Positions 39,531-48,417 of a stretch of DNA of 48,417 bases are shown here, one piece after another. The notes under the pieces are model-generated. The model was given only the letters and a program-made list of their open reading frames with translations, was not told the DNA's origin and did no database searches. The translations under genes were made by a program, and so were the position numbers. How positions within the stretch are numbered: the stretch's first letter is position 1; each line of letters starts with the position of its first letter. The DNA is from Zygnema cylindricum (taxonomy: Eukaryota > Streptophyta > Zygnematophyceae > Zygnematales > Zygnemataceae). The stretch is from assembly GCA_037447655.1 (NCBI GenBank), contig JBBHKE010003524.1, forward strand, positions 1 through 48,417, in the 5' to 3' direction.

Positions 39531-42500
39531 TTAACGTCCATCAGCCTCCTAGGAAAAAGGAACATCTTTCACGTCAATTTTTACATGCAACTTCCATTGT
39601 GTCAGACAAACTAAAGAAAGATATCTAACATCCCCAAATGCCATAGACATTCAACAAAAGCGAGTATTTTGCGACTTGAAGAAATTTACTCACATTCCAT
39701 ATTTTTGCAAAAACGAAAAAAATGATATTGTGATTTACCCTCTCTTCCCTTCTTTGCATTGATTTGAAAACAAATCCGCAACAATGACACGCCAACTTTT
39801 TAATGGCTTCAATACATTACACAGAAACAAAGTGTGGAGAAGGGTTTGGTATCTTCCTTTCCATTTTTCTTGGAAATGTCGGTGTAATTGGAGACGGACA
39901 AGAAGGGGCGGATTTGTCTCCCAAATCTCCCTTGTTTCCAACGCCTCCGTCCAATGCCTACACTGACAAACCAAATACCGCATTCGCAATCTACGACAAA
40001 ATGCAAAAAACCACGACAGTCATATCACTAAACTTGGCAAAACGTTTTGGATGGAAATACCCGAATTGCGCACAGTGGCCCTTATACTAGGGTACACCAT
40101 GAATCGCTTTTAGTGTTAAGAAATGTACAGCGTGCGATTTATTTTCATACAAACAATTTTAATTTGACTAATGTAGACGGTTTTCAACCACTTACCAAAT
40201 AAGCGTTGGGAAAAAACAATTAGTATTGCTAATAGGAGTGTATGTTTCAGGACCAAAAAAATGACTGGCACTAAATTTATGTTATTTCTGCTAACATCGA
40301 CTCAGAACCAGCTAAGAACAGAAATTAAGTAAATAAATAAGTTCAGCTCAGGACTTGACTCGAAAAAATAAAAAATCTTGAAATACATGTTCTTTGGCCT
40401 TAAGAGTTGGGGCTTTTGTTAGCATCTCCACTCTCTTTGAAAGTGCTGCAATTGTCTCCGTTTATTGAGCTCCCATTCTTTGCCTGGCATGCAAATAGTT
40501 ATTCCCCTTTCATTAGTTCTTGTTTTAACGATTGGTTTTCTTTCATCAATTAATTCTGCCAAACCTCCATGGACACTAGATTTGCCATTACAAAAACACC
40601 GTTATTCTTTTTTTTCAAATTTTCTACTATTTTCCCCCTTTCCTTCCTATCAGCTTTTTCTTCTACCTCCTTCTCTCCCTCCAATCATCATGTCGTTCCC
40701 TTAAATTTTAACTCCCCACCGTTGGACTTTCTGCACACTTGTCTCCAGCTTCTAACTGAACAGGTACCAGGTTAATAGCTGTCCACTTACAAGGTTAATA
40801 GCTTTCAACTCACAGGTGAGCTAAAAACTCACATTACCACCTTTTCCACTCCCCCTCCATTTTTTCCTCCTCCAGATTTCCTTCTAATGACTCCTACTTT
40901 TTCTCTCTTTTTCTTGCTTTTCCTCTTCTCCAACCAGTTCCTCTTGTTTACTTTCCTGTTTTTTCTCTACATCGGTCTGAACCCGTCGACGTCTTGTCGC
41001 AACAATTAATGAATCGGTCACAGTCACAGTCAATCGATCGATTCACTGATCCATCCAACAATCAGCCAATGAAAAATCAATAAATTAATCAATCAATAAA
41101 CAAACAAATAAATAGATAACAACCGTGCCAACTGAGGCACACACTTTCGGAGCAATGACATGGAGGTGTTTTGTTGTCCAAACGTTCTCCCAACCTTCAC
41201 AACCGTGATAAAGATTCTGACAAATTTTTTTCTAGGCAATTCCATATGATAGAAGAAAATTTTTCCCGTTAACCCACAACAGGTTAGCCATGCATCACTG
41301 CATCTCTCCACTCACAAATATAGAAAAACATAAATTATCACATTTTCTATTCAACACTCTGAACATTCCAATATACATACAGCAGATTACACAAGATTAA
41401 ACCTTCCAACTATGGATAATTTCGAACCATTTGTAGAAATATTCCTTAATTGAAAATATTATTGGAAAAATCCAAACTTCCTCTGGACTATTTCTACAAA
41501 ATCAACTCCAAACGTACAGGTATTGTATCTCATAACGAAAATGTTCGTCACAAATATTTTCCTTCATTTAACGATTTGTGGAATTCCTTCGAATCTGTCA
41601 TAGTTTCTACACCTTCCATATCCCCCATGGACGAAAAGTAAAAGACTTGGCTTGTCACAGCTGACAGCCCTTGTGAAATACTCAAAAGTTGGAACATTCC
41701 TGCTTTTGTACGTTTTTCTATCCTTACTCAAAGTGTCAACAAAATACATCAATATACGATTTGCATTACTGAATCAACGTACATTAAGCCGACAAAACCC
41801 AGAATTCCAAACACATCCGGGAACCAATCATTGAGAAAGAGCGAAGGAGAAAAAGGCAAAAAACACTAATTGTCCAAGCAAATCCAAAATGGTTTTTAGG
41901 CCCTATTCATCCATTACCTCCCAGCGACCAAATAAAAGCTCTAAACTGCCTCATAAAAGCTACTTCACCACCTCCAGTGACAAAATGAAAATCTTACTAT
42001 TTGCAATTTTCACACCCTTTTACTTTTCTCACGCTCTCCCACTTTCACTCTCTATCTGATCTTGTTGGCCCAGAAGATACCAGTTGCGATGAGCTGGCTC
42101 GGAAGAGGATCAAATAGGAATTCAGGGGCCAATGCCTGCGCGGAAGTAGACAAGGTGTAAAGTACGAATTTCTTGACTGTTGCCCCGCCATTCAGTTTGG
42201 CGAATTCCAAGACGAGGGTGCAAATGGGGTAAGTCGATGGTCTGGGGACATAGACAGTTCGGGGAAGGGCAGCGTAAATATCTCCACAGTCGGTGGTTCC
42301 GGCAGCGGTCACGAATTTTCCAGCCAAGTTCCTGATGGCCGTGGGGAAAAGTTTGTAGGTCGTAACTCCGATTCCAGTCTGCAAGTAGCCGAGAGCGTTG
42401 GGGGTCGCGGCGAGGTACTCCCCAATTCCACTCGATCCTGACCTGTATACAACCGACCTAGAAATGCCGCTTTTCCCACTCCAGGAAGCAGAGCCGCAGG

Positions 42501-42760
42501 CGGGGCTTTTGACAGAGGCAGGCCAGAAAGAGGACTTTGCGAGCCATCGGCAGACCACTTCGGTGGTTCCGGAGCCGTCGGATCGAGCCACGGGAATGAC
42601 GTTTCCAGAGAGACCGGCCTTAATCGCGGACCAGGAGACGGTGGAGGTGTAGATTTTGGCGACTTGGTCGGTGGTCAAACGGAGTCCGGAAGCCTTCTTG
42701 GTGAAGAAAGAGTACGTGGCGACAGTGAAGGGAACGCTGAGCTTGGTTTTTCCTCCGGCC
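39530..42760. repeat. Segmental duplication, copy B
   Basis: Direct repeat of 22950-27519 without the MITE and TRIM insertions. The MITE empty site is CATTGTGTCAGACAAACT near 39590-39607, and the TRIM empty site is CCGCTTTTCCCACTCC near 42467-42482. It includes exon 2 of the PstS-like gene up to 42760 and about 2.5 kb of downstream DNA. Confidence 0.9.
41450..41641 (+). other. Small open frame, counterpart of 25260-25448
   Basis: 63 codons with LPLDYFYKINSKR and DLWNSFESVIVS. See the copy A entry; coding status unproven. It lies about 410 bp downstream of the PstS-like stop, on the opposite strand. Confidence 0.25.
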
Positions 42761-42919
42761 TGGACGTCCGATGTCATACAGCCCGTCGAGACGGACTCGT
42801 TGTTCCGAGACATGCCCAGGATAAATCCGGCGATTCCGGCAGAGGATCCCACAGAGGCGTATGACCCGTACAGAGCCTTGTTGCTCAGGCAGAGCTGCCC
42901 GACATACTGTAGATACCAG

Positions 42920-42961
<42 letters not shown>

Positions 42962-43318
42962 TCAGTGCAGAATGTGGGTTCAAAATTACAGAATCAAGGA
43001 AAAAGAGAGACAGAGAGAGGGAGATATGAGAGAGAGAGAGAGATAAAGCTAGAGAGAGAGGGAGGGAGATTGAGAGAGAGAGAGAGAGATATGTCAGTAC
43101 ATAAGAGTTCAAAATGTGGGTTTGGACATGTATTTGCGCTTAGCAGAATAAATGCTTTCATCAAAATAAAGAGGTACAAAAACCAGTCGCAAAATCGAGG
43201 GAAACGGAGGTTGGCAAGACTACTATGAAAGAAGTATTTACAACAACAACAAACAGCTGTGCTTCACTGCAATGCAGAGATCTTTCACTACCACAATAAA
43301 AGACCTATGTAATGTGGA

Positions 43319-43350
<32 letters not shown>

Positions 43351-43487
43351 ACACAGAAGATGATGACGATGATGAAAATAGAACAAACCTTCTCCACAGA
43401 TGTGGCGCCACCGATTTTAATTGCTGCCTCGGCGCTGTTGACTGCTGCGAGAGCGACGATGGCGAGGAAAGCGACAATGGCGGCCAT
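42052..43487 (-). CDS. Secreted PstS/DING-like phosphate-binding protein, two exons
   Basis: Exon 1 43487-43389 (33 codons) and exon 2 42906-42052, phase-0 intron with GTTTGT donor and CTACAG acceptor; 317 residues. Residues 1-21 (MAAIVAFLAIVALAAVNSAEA) are a clear signal peptide, so the protein is exported. The mature start IKIGGATSVEKYV resembles the GGATLP region of DING proteins. PstS phosphate contacts can be placed: GSSAG loop (about residues 54-58), TSD (about 77), and RSDGSGTTE holding the Arg and Ser-Gly-Thr phosphate loop (about 141-149). YSFFTKK, LTTDQVAKIYTSTVSW and TYPICTLVLEF are further family blocks. Likely role: binding phosphate or another small anion outside the plasma membrane. 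About as long as bacterial PstS. It lacks 13 residues present in pseudogene copy A. A TATA box is at 43582-43587. Function and expression are inferred; the intron is GA-repeat rich. Confidence 0.82.
42920..43100. repeat. GA microsatellites in the PstS-like intron
   Basis: (GA)n runs at about 42922-42959, 43030-43042 and 43074-43090; another at 43316-43350 near the donor. On the sense (minus) strand these are CT tracts, a suitable polypyrimidine tract just before the acceptor at 42907. Confidence 0.9.
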
Positions 43488-43581
43488 TTTGACTGGCAGG
43501 GGAGAGATGATGAAAACAGTGATGCAGAGGCGGTGGTCAGAGTTGAGTGCTGAGTCACTTCTCGTTCGTCGCTCGAAACCC

Positions 43582-43587
43582 TTTATA
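43582..43587 (-). promoter_or_regulatory. TATA box of the PstS-like gene
   Basis: Minus strand ACTATAAAGGG, about 95 bp upstream of the start codon; transcription would begin near 43555. CACGTGG (G-box-like) is at 43634-43640. Confidence 0.6.
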
Positions 43588-43691
43588 GTTTGCAGCTGCT
43601 AACGCCAAGGGTTTCGCGCGAACTCTTCTGACCACGTGGCAGCTCTCAGAGATGCGCATCTTAGCTACGCTCCAATAGCGCGAGGCGGAAA

Positions 43692-43885
43692 GGTTGGAAT
43701 CTTTTTGGACTGTTTCTAATGTCGGCGGGCCGCGGATGATTCTGGAATTTTGCGGGTAGGCGCAACTGGGTTGAGTGTGTTTAGAAATGGCTGGAATCTT
43801 TCTGGACTGTTCTCACTGTCGTTGGCCCGTGCCATTTTTGGATTATGCGGGAGAGGCGCAACTGGTCGAGTAAGTACAAATGGAA
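43692..43885. repeat. 97-bp tandem duplication upstream of the PstS-like gene
   Basis: Units 43692-43788 and 43789-43885 share GGYTGGAATCTTTYTGGACTG and GAGGCGCAACTGG-type blocks (GTAGGCGCAACTGG in unit 1), about 80 percent alike. It sits 100-300 bp upstream of the promoter and could affect it. Confidence 0.75.
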
Positions 43886-44486
43886 AGGCTCCTTCTTGCA
43901 CGGGAAACAAGAGCCGCAGAGGGCCGCGGTCGGTGCCTGGCATATTTGTAAAAGGTGCGGCTGATGCCGTACAGATACCTTTTGGGGAATTCACGAACTG
44001 CTTTGTAATCTGTGCGCTGTCCAAATCTAAAAGTCGAGCGTTTGCTTCGAAAGTTCGGCACAGTCCCAGTGTTGCGAGTCGAACTGAAACTGCCGGTCGG
44101 GTACTTATTCCGTTACGCGCAGACCGGTACAGTAGCGCATTGTAAGGTGCTTCGCTTTTGAAATCTAAAGGTTAAGCGTTTGCTTAGCACACTATTTTAG
44201 GGAGATTTTCCCATAGCGACACACGGTGCAGTCCGCAGACCTGCCAGAATACAAATGCGACAAAATATGCCCGCAGGTCAAACGGTCTAGCACGGTATTC
44301 GTACTCTACACACGTACCAAACAGGCTACTCAAATCTACATCCCTTGATGCCCAAAGCTAATGCAAAGTAATTATGGTAGCGCGTCGCGACATCGAATCC
44401 ATTCTATTTTACATTTTTACTACCTACTCCTAATCCAATCACTTCAGTCGCATGACGGAATACGGAGATAAACCTAGAAAGCGCAC
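43886..44486. other. Intergenic; repeated AAGCGTTTGCTT motif
   Basis: TCTAAAAGTCGAGCGTTTGCTT (split over 44026-44047) recurs at 44163-44184 and at 32470-32492, each time as a flank of repeat DNA. CAGTGTTGCG at 44072 also occurs at 33479. Probably old MITE debris. No gene. Confidence 0.45.
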
Positions 44487-44489
44487 TAA

Positions 44490-45228
44490 GGGTAGAATTC
44501 CATTAGGCGGTCCCAGTAAATGTACGGAAAATTCTACTGACAGCGTTTACTAGAAGACTATTCCATTTTGTCGGGTCAGTAACAAACCTTCCTCAATTAT
44601 GATTGGCGCCACATTGGTTACAGTCCAGATTTGAAAATCTTAAAGAAAATCTTCAAACGGAAAGTTAGAACGAAATCTGTACGACCGGAAGTAGTTAATG
44701 ATTCGTAAGTAAAGTTTGCTGCCAGATTTTTGATTTTGAAATCGGAAATCAAAATTTCGAAACGGAATGGCAAAAAGACGCGCCAAACTTTGAATGTCGG
44801 TGGATGTCAGACGGAGCGTGCCAAAATATTTTCGGCTCACCTGCATCCAGCATGGCAAGCGACACATGGACCGTACGACGTAGGTACATGGCCTATACGA
44901 CGTGTAGACCTGTGATCGCTTATTTAAAGCAGATATTCTTTTGTTTTTTCAAGTGTACCAATGGTACACGTCTAGTATCGTACAACTCTCCTCGCGAGGA
45001 GAGTATCGTCACACTGGATGATGTGCGCGATTGCTTCGCGGATCTGAAAAAGTGGAATATCCAACGGCCAGGAATTACGCCTACATCATTAGAGCTTCCC
45101 GAGAACTTTCCAGTAACTATACTTCGTCTGACAAAAAAAAAATTTAAGGTAGGGCGTGGTACGAATCTGTACGAACTTGTACGGCGTTTAGTAACGAACC
45201 ACACTTTTCGTCTAATGGAATTCTACCC
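44490..45228 (+). mobile_element. Harbinger-like MITE, copy 2
   Basis: 739 bp with ends GGGTAGAATTCCATTAGGCG and complement GGGTAGAATTCCATTAGACG, flanked by TAA at 44487-44489 and 45229-45231. Same interior blocks as 32494-33455, including the CTCCTCGCGAGGAG palindrome near 45000. An open frame at 44804-45367 spans this element and its inverted neighbour; it is not taken as a gene. Confidence 0.88.
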
Positions 45229-45231
45229 TAA

Positions 45232-45926
45232 GGGTGAACTTCCATTGGAGGAAAAGTGGGGTTGTTTACTGGACGCCGTACGATTTCTTAGATTCGTACC
45301 ATTTTTTTTTGTCAGACGAAACATGACGAAACATGTCTACTGGATGGCTCCAATATTATTGGCGTAAGTATCGACCGTTGGATATTTCACTTTTTTACAT
45401 TCGCGAGGCAATCACGCACATCGTCCAGTTTGAAGAGACTCTCCTCGGCGAGGAGAGTTTCTTCACACTAGTCGCGTACCATTGGTACACATGAAAAGTA
45501 AAAAAAAATCCACCACGAACAGGCAATGAGAATCGAGCACGTCGTACACGCCATGTGCCTTCCGCCACAATGTATGATGGTCGACCGAAAATATCTTCGC
45601 ACGCTCCTTCTGACATCCGCTGACCTTAAAAGTTTGCGGCGCCTTTTCTTTTTCGAAATTTTGATTTTCAATTTCAAAATTATAATCTGGTCGCAACATT
45701 TTCGTACGAATCATCAACTTCCTCCGCCTGTCCAAAAATATTATGTAAAGATTTTCAGCTTGAAGAATATTTCTAGATTTTAAGAATCTGAAAATTAACC
45801 TACGTGGCGCCAATCATAATCGAGGATTGATGTCTACTGGCACAACATAGTGAAAGGCTGTGCCAGTAAACACTAGAAATAGACGTATCCGCATGTTTAT
45901 TGGGGCCGCCTAATGGAGAACATGCC
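45232..45926 (-). mobile_element. Harbinger-like MITE, copy 3, inverted against copy 2
   Basis: 695 bp, opposite orientation, starting GGGTGAACTTCCATTGGAGG and ending (complement) GGCATGTTCTCCATTAGGCG, with TAA at 45927-45929. It shares the TAA at 45229-45231 with copy 2, so one element inserted into the target duplicate of the other. Together they form a 1.44-kb imperfect palindrome centred at 45230. Confidence 0.88.
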
Positions 45927-46011
45927 TAATTGCGATACCCCAAGAAATCGGGGGTGCCTCATCGTGATAAGTGTGATTGGCGTCACAAATATGGAAAGTG
46001 ATTGGTTTCTA

Positions 46012-46456
46012 TTGCTGCATTCACACTAGAAATGGATGATGAATGAGATGATGAAACGAATAATCTTGTACCATTCATTTCGCAAAAAAACAAAAATAGG
46101 GGCGCCAAACAGGCCGACCGCTCGGCTGTCAACCTTTTTGGAGCGTAGTGACAGACAAAATATATGGTTAAGTGCGTCAAAACTTGACAACTGTGGTAAA
46201 TCATCTTCATTTCCGGAAAACCTTTTTGGAATGCATAAATCCGACTTTGAAAAAATAGGAAGTCGTATCCCGAATGAATGAATGAATGGTACGGACGGAT
46301 TTGAGTCATCGACGCCTAATTGTAAGGCAACATGAATCACATCACGACGTTTTTGTTGACGTGGGATGACGTCAAGGGCGATTCACGTCTAAACTGAAAA
46401 AATGACATTCATTTCCTCATCTCATTCATCATCCATTCCTAGTGTGAATACAGCAA
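46012..46456. mobile_element. MITE with long inverted ends, copy 2
   Basis: 445 bp between TA dinucleotides (46010-46011, 46457-46458). Inverted ends run about 40 bp: TTGCTG(C/T)ATTCACACTAG then AATGGATGATGAATGAGATG. Interior matches 33729-34341 minus about 170 bp. No gene. Confidence 0.82.
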
Positions 46457-46517
46457 TATGAGATGACCCAGAAAATAGAATAAAATGGAGTGTCACAAGA
46501 GCTGCAGTAAAACAAGA

Positions 46518-46718
46518 CTATCCACAATCCGAGGTGTGAACATCGTAATCTTGACCTTGCCATTGTGCCCAAATGGTACCATTGGAAGTATTCACTCCAG
46601 TAGCGCCTTTCCCATAAGGGCCCTCACTATCCACGCGAAAATAAAGTGTCGACAAAACTAAATGACACGATCGCTCTTTCCGGTGACAACATATAAATGA
46701 TAGTTCTACGTACAGATT
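46518..46718 (-). other. Possible terminal exon of an unrecognised gene
   Basis: Minus-strand frame ending in TAG at 46518 encodes YFRVDSEGPYGKG, GVNTSNGTIWAQWQGQ and YDVHTSDCG. This balanced composition is unlike the AT-driven translations around it. An AG acceptor could be at about 46625. Upstream on that strand come a MITE, CT-rich DNA and a retroelement LTR, so any earlier exons are far away or lost. Family not recognised. Confidence 0.3.
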
Positions 46719-46757
46719 GGACAAAGTGAGTTTTAATATCTCACTTACGCCTTTATT

Positions 46758-46916
46758 TAGTGTTGTGTATCGAGGACTTCTTGCCGATATTCGATATGCA
46801 CCTAATTTCGGGTACCAGGTAATCGATATGTCGCTTCGATATATCAACAAGCCCAATATCGCGACATTTTGCCGATACGCCGATACATTATATGGCGATA
46901 TATCGAAGCTTGTTTT
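46758..46916. mobile_element. Truncated hAT-type MITE
   Basis: Starts TAGTGTTGTGTATCGAGGAC, like the left end at 23028, followed by GCCGATATTCGATAT and CGCTTCGATATAT blocks. The right end and target duplicate are missing. Confidence 0.75.
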
Positions 46917-46964
46917 TTTGTTTTATTTGTAATAACTCGCAGTTCTTTGTGCCCCCATACTCGT

Positions 46965-47210
46965 TCCAGAAACCCTCCCCATTCCCATATCCCTTTTCTG
47001 TGTCCTCTCCTTCTCCATCTCCCTCTACCTCTCCCTCTCCCTCTCCTCTGCCTCTTTCTCTCCTTTTCCTTTTCCCTATCCATTTTCCTATCCCTTTTTT
47101 TTTGCCCACTACCTCGCCTTTTCCATAAAACCTTTTCCGACTCTGTCCCTCTCTCTCTCTCTCTCTTTCTTCCTCTCCCCCTTTTCCTATCTCTTTTTTG
47201 TTAAAATTTT
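46965..47210. repeat. Pyrimidine-rich simple repeat
   Basis: CCCTCTCC/TTTTCC-type low-complexity DNA with (CT)n at 47148-47166. Frames through it are Ser/Pro/Leu-rich by composition only. Confidence 0.85.
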
Positions 47211-47250
47211 GCTTTCATTTTCAACGAAGGACCAAAAAGTCAAACTTGGT

Positions 47251-47542
47251 CAAAGTTACGTGGGAAATAAGTTGAAGTTAGTTGAAGTTACGTGGGAAAG
47301 AAGTTGAAGTTAGTTGAAGTTAGTTGAAGTTGTGTGGGAAAGAAGTTGAAGTTGTGTGGGAAAGAAGTTGAAGTTAGTTGAAGTTACGTGGGAAAGAAGT
47401 TGAAGTTAGTTGAAGTTACGTGGGAAAGAAGATGAAGTTACGTGAGAAAGAAGTTGAAGTTACGTGAGAAAGAAGTTGAAGTTACGTGAGAAAGAAGTTG
47501 AAGTTACATGAGAAAGAAGTTGAAGTTGAGAAAGAAGTTACG
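47251..47542. repeat. Minisatellite at the head of a copia LTR
   Basis: About a dozen units assembled from AAGTTGAAGTTACGTG(G/A)GAAAG and the shorter AGTTGAAGTT. It runs directly into the Copia-4-type LTR. A single GTTACGTGA copy is present before the 27.5-kb LTR. Confidence 0.88.
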
Positions 47543-48046
47543 TGTTGTGAAAAAAAATAAACCGAAGTCTTGTACGGTTGATTAGAAGTGAAGTATGACT
47601 TGGTAGATGTCACGGTACATTAGCGTAGACGTCAAGTTTTGGATGAAACGTAGTCTTTTACTCGTACAGTACGGCAAGTTAAGTTGTCGCAGATTTTGAG
47701 TATGTTTCACGAAGTGAATTGTGACCGTTGATTTGTTTACGTAGGTCACAAGTTAAGATTGTACTTCTTTACGTGACACGCAAGCAGTATAGGTCTACAC
47801 GACACCTACACATATAAAAATGTACCAATGCTATGCGTTAAAAAATAAATCATCAATCTACTGAATGATTCTCTCCAATTTTTCCCTACTGCTAATTTTG
47901 CACTAAGTGCTTTTATTTTGTCAAGTCATGATTTATCTTCTTTCTTTGTTCAAGAATTAAGCCTTGCTATCTCATATAGAGATTTGTTTTCCTTAAGCTT
48001 CCTGTCTTGTAATTGATCGATCCTATGGCCACTATTTCTAAATCTC
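47543..48046 (+). mobile_element. Solo or truncated LTR of Copia-4 type
   Basis: Matches 27546-28090: GTCACGGTACA, GACGTCAAGTTTTG, TTACGTAGGTCA, ATATAAAAATGTAC (TATA), CAATCTACTGAATGATTC and CCTGTCTTGTAATTGATCRA. It stops at AAATCTC, 4-6 bp before the CAACA end of the 27.5-kb copy, and passes into CT-rich DNA. No internal region follows, so it is a solo LTR that has lost its last bases, or a truncated element. Roughly 80 percent alike by eye. Confidence 0.82.
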
Positions 48047-48417
48047 TACCCTCTCCCTTTTCCTCTCTCCTTTTCTCTCTCTTTTCCTCTCCCTCTCCTT
48101 TTCCCAATCCCCTTTTAATTTCCATTTCTTGTCTCTATCCATCTTCATTTTCCTCTCATTTTTGAAAGGATCGATAACACAATCGGAATGCGCAGAAAAT
48201 TGACAAATTACAATGCGGAAGCGAATTTAACTCACATCAAATATCAACCAGCTCACATACATTAAATCCTCATGAACATAGATAGAGACAATACAAAATT
48301 CAGAAAAGGAATTCTGACATTAATTCTCATACATTAGTTCTACAATAGTTTCTCCTTAATTTCTCCTTAGTGTTTCTTAGTTGTTACCTAATCCCTCACT
48401 AGCTGGCATTTTAACTA
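48047..48417. other. CT-rich then anonymous DNA to the window edge
   Basis: 48047-48130 is CT-rich low complexity. The rest has no recognised gene or repeat. Confidence 0.5.

Noticed and set aside
42656-43228. 190-codon plus-strand frame across the PstS-like locus
   Set aside because: It is the reverse of exon 2 plus the GA-repeat intron; the Arg/Glu-rich part is (GA)n translation.
44804-45367. 187-codon plus-strand frame in the 45-kb palindrome
   Set aside because: It spans the junction of two independently inserted MITEs and the TAA between them, so it cannot be an ancestral gene. The other two MITE copies have stops in it.
46869-47204. 111-codon Pro/Leu/Ser-rich frame
   Set aside because: Low-complexity CT-rich DNA; no stop by composition, no motif.
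47251-47542. Possible CRISPR array from the regular repeats
   Set aside because: Units are contiguous and variable without unique spacers; a eukaryotic minisatellite.

Overview
The window looks like intergenic, repeat-packed nuclear DNA of a plant-type eukaryote, probably a streptophyte. The lineage cannot be fixed from sequence alone; a charophyte alga or early land plant fits as well as anything. Support: AT-rich DNA dense in Ty1/copia and Ty3/gypsy LTR retrotransposons, primer-binding sites matching plant initiator tRNA-Met (TGGTATC-A/G-A/G-AGC), several MITE families, a spliceosomal intron, no operons, and a 10-N assembly gap at 30325-30334. Only one gene looks intact: a two-exon secreted PstS/DING-like phosphate-binding protein on the minus strand at 42052-43487.

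Layout. 1-9.8 kb: a gypsy RT fragment (2-442), then a complete copia element (Copia-1, 1025-7375, two 992-bp LTRs) nested in a solo LTR that carries a tRNA-like sequence (797-1024). 9.8-20.4 kb, minus strand: a fragment of a relative of Copia-1, a gypsy chromovirus (11795-18820) and the gag end of Copia-3 (18821-20437). 20.4-23 kb: a TA-flanked MITE, a 46-T tract and anonymous DNA. 22.95-27.52 kb: segmental-duplication copy A, holding a dead PstS-like pseudogene, a hAT-type MITE and a three-LTR TRIM array. 27.5-30.3 kb: a decayed Copia-4 running into the N gap. 30-36 kb: nested MITEs. 36.36-36.87 kb: an intact 511-bp TRIM. 38.6-39.5 kb: a copia RT/RNase H remnant. 39.53-42.76 kb: duplication copy B, with the intact PstS-like gene. 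44-48.4 kb: two abutting inverted Harbinger-like MITEs, another MITE, a minisatellite and a solo Copia-4 LTR.

The most interesting signal is a class of miniature LTR elements (TRIMs) whose LTRs each contain a foldable tRNA-like sequence with RNA polymerase III A and B boxes. Two families are present. Family A at 26362-27213 is LTR-int-LTR-int-LTR with 247/247/236-bp LTRs and 61-bp internal domains. Family B has a complete 511-bp copy at 36364-36874 and a solo LTR at 797. All three insertions have 5-bp target duplications, and both families have the primer-binding site TGGTATCAAAGC next to the LTR and a G-rich purine tract before the other LTR. The arrangement recalls Cassandra, the TRIM with 5S rRNA in its LTR, but with tRNA instead. 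Six tRNA-like units that a tRNA scan could call as genes are really LTR parts.

The second main result is the direct duplication of the PstS-like locus. The two copies act as each other's empty site: the hAT MITE and the TRIM array are in copy A and absent from copy B at the matching positions, and removing them makes the copies nearly equal in length (about 3.27 and 3.23 kb). Coordinates of boundaries and identity figures were worked out by eye.
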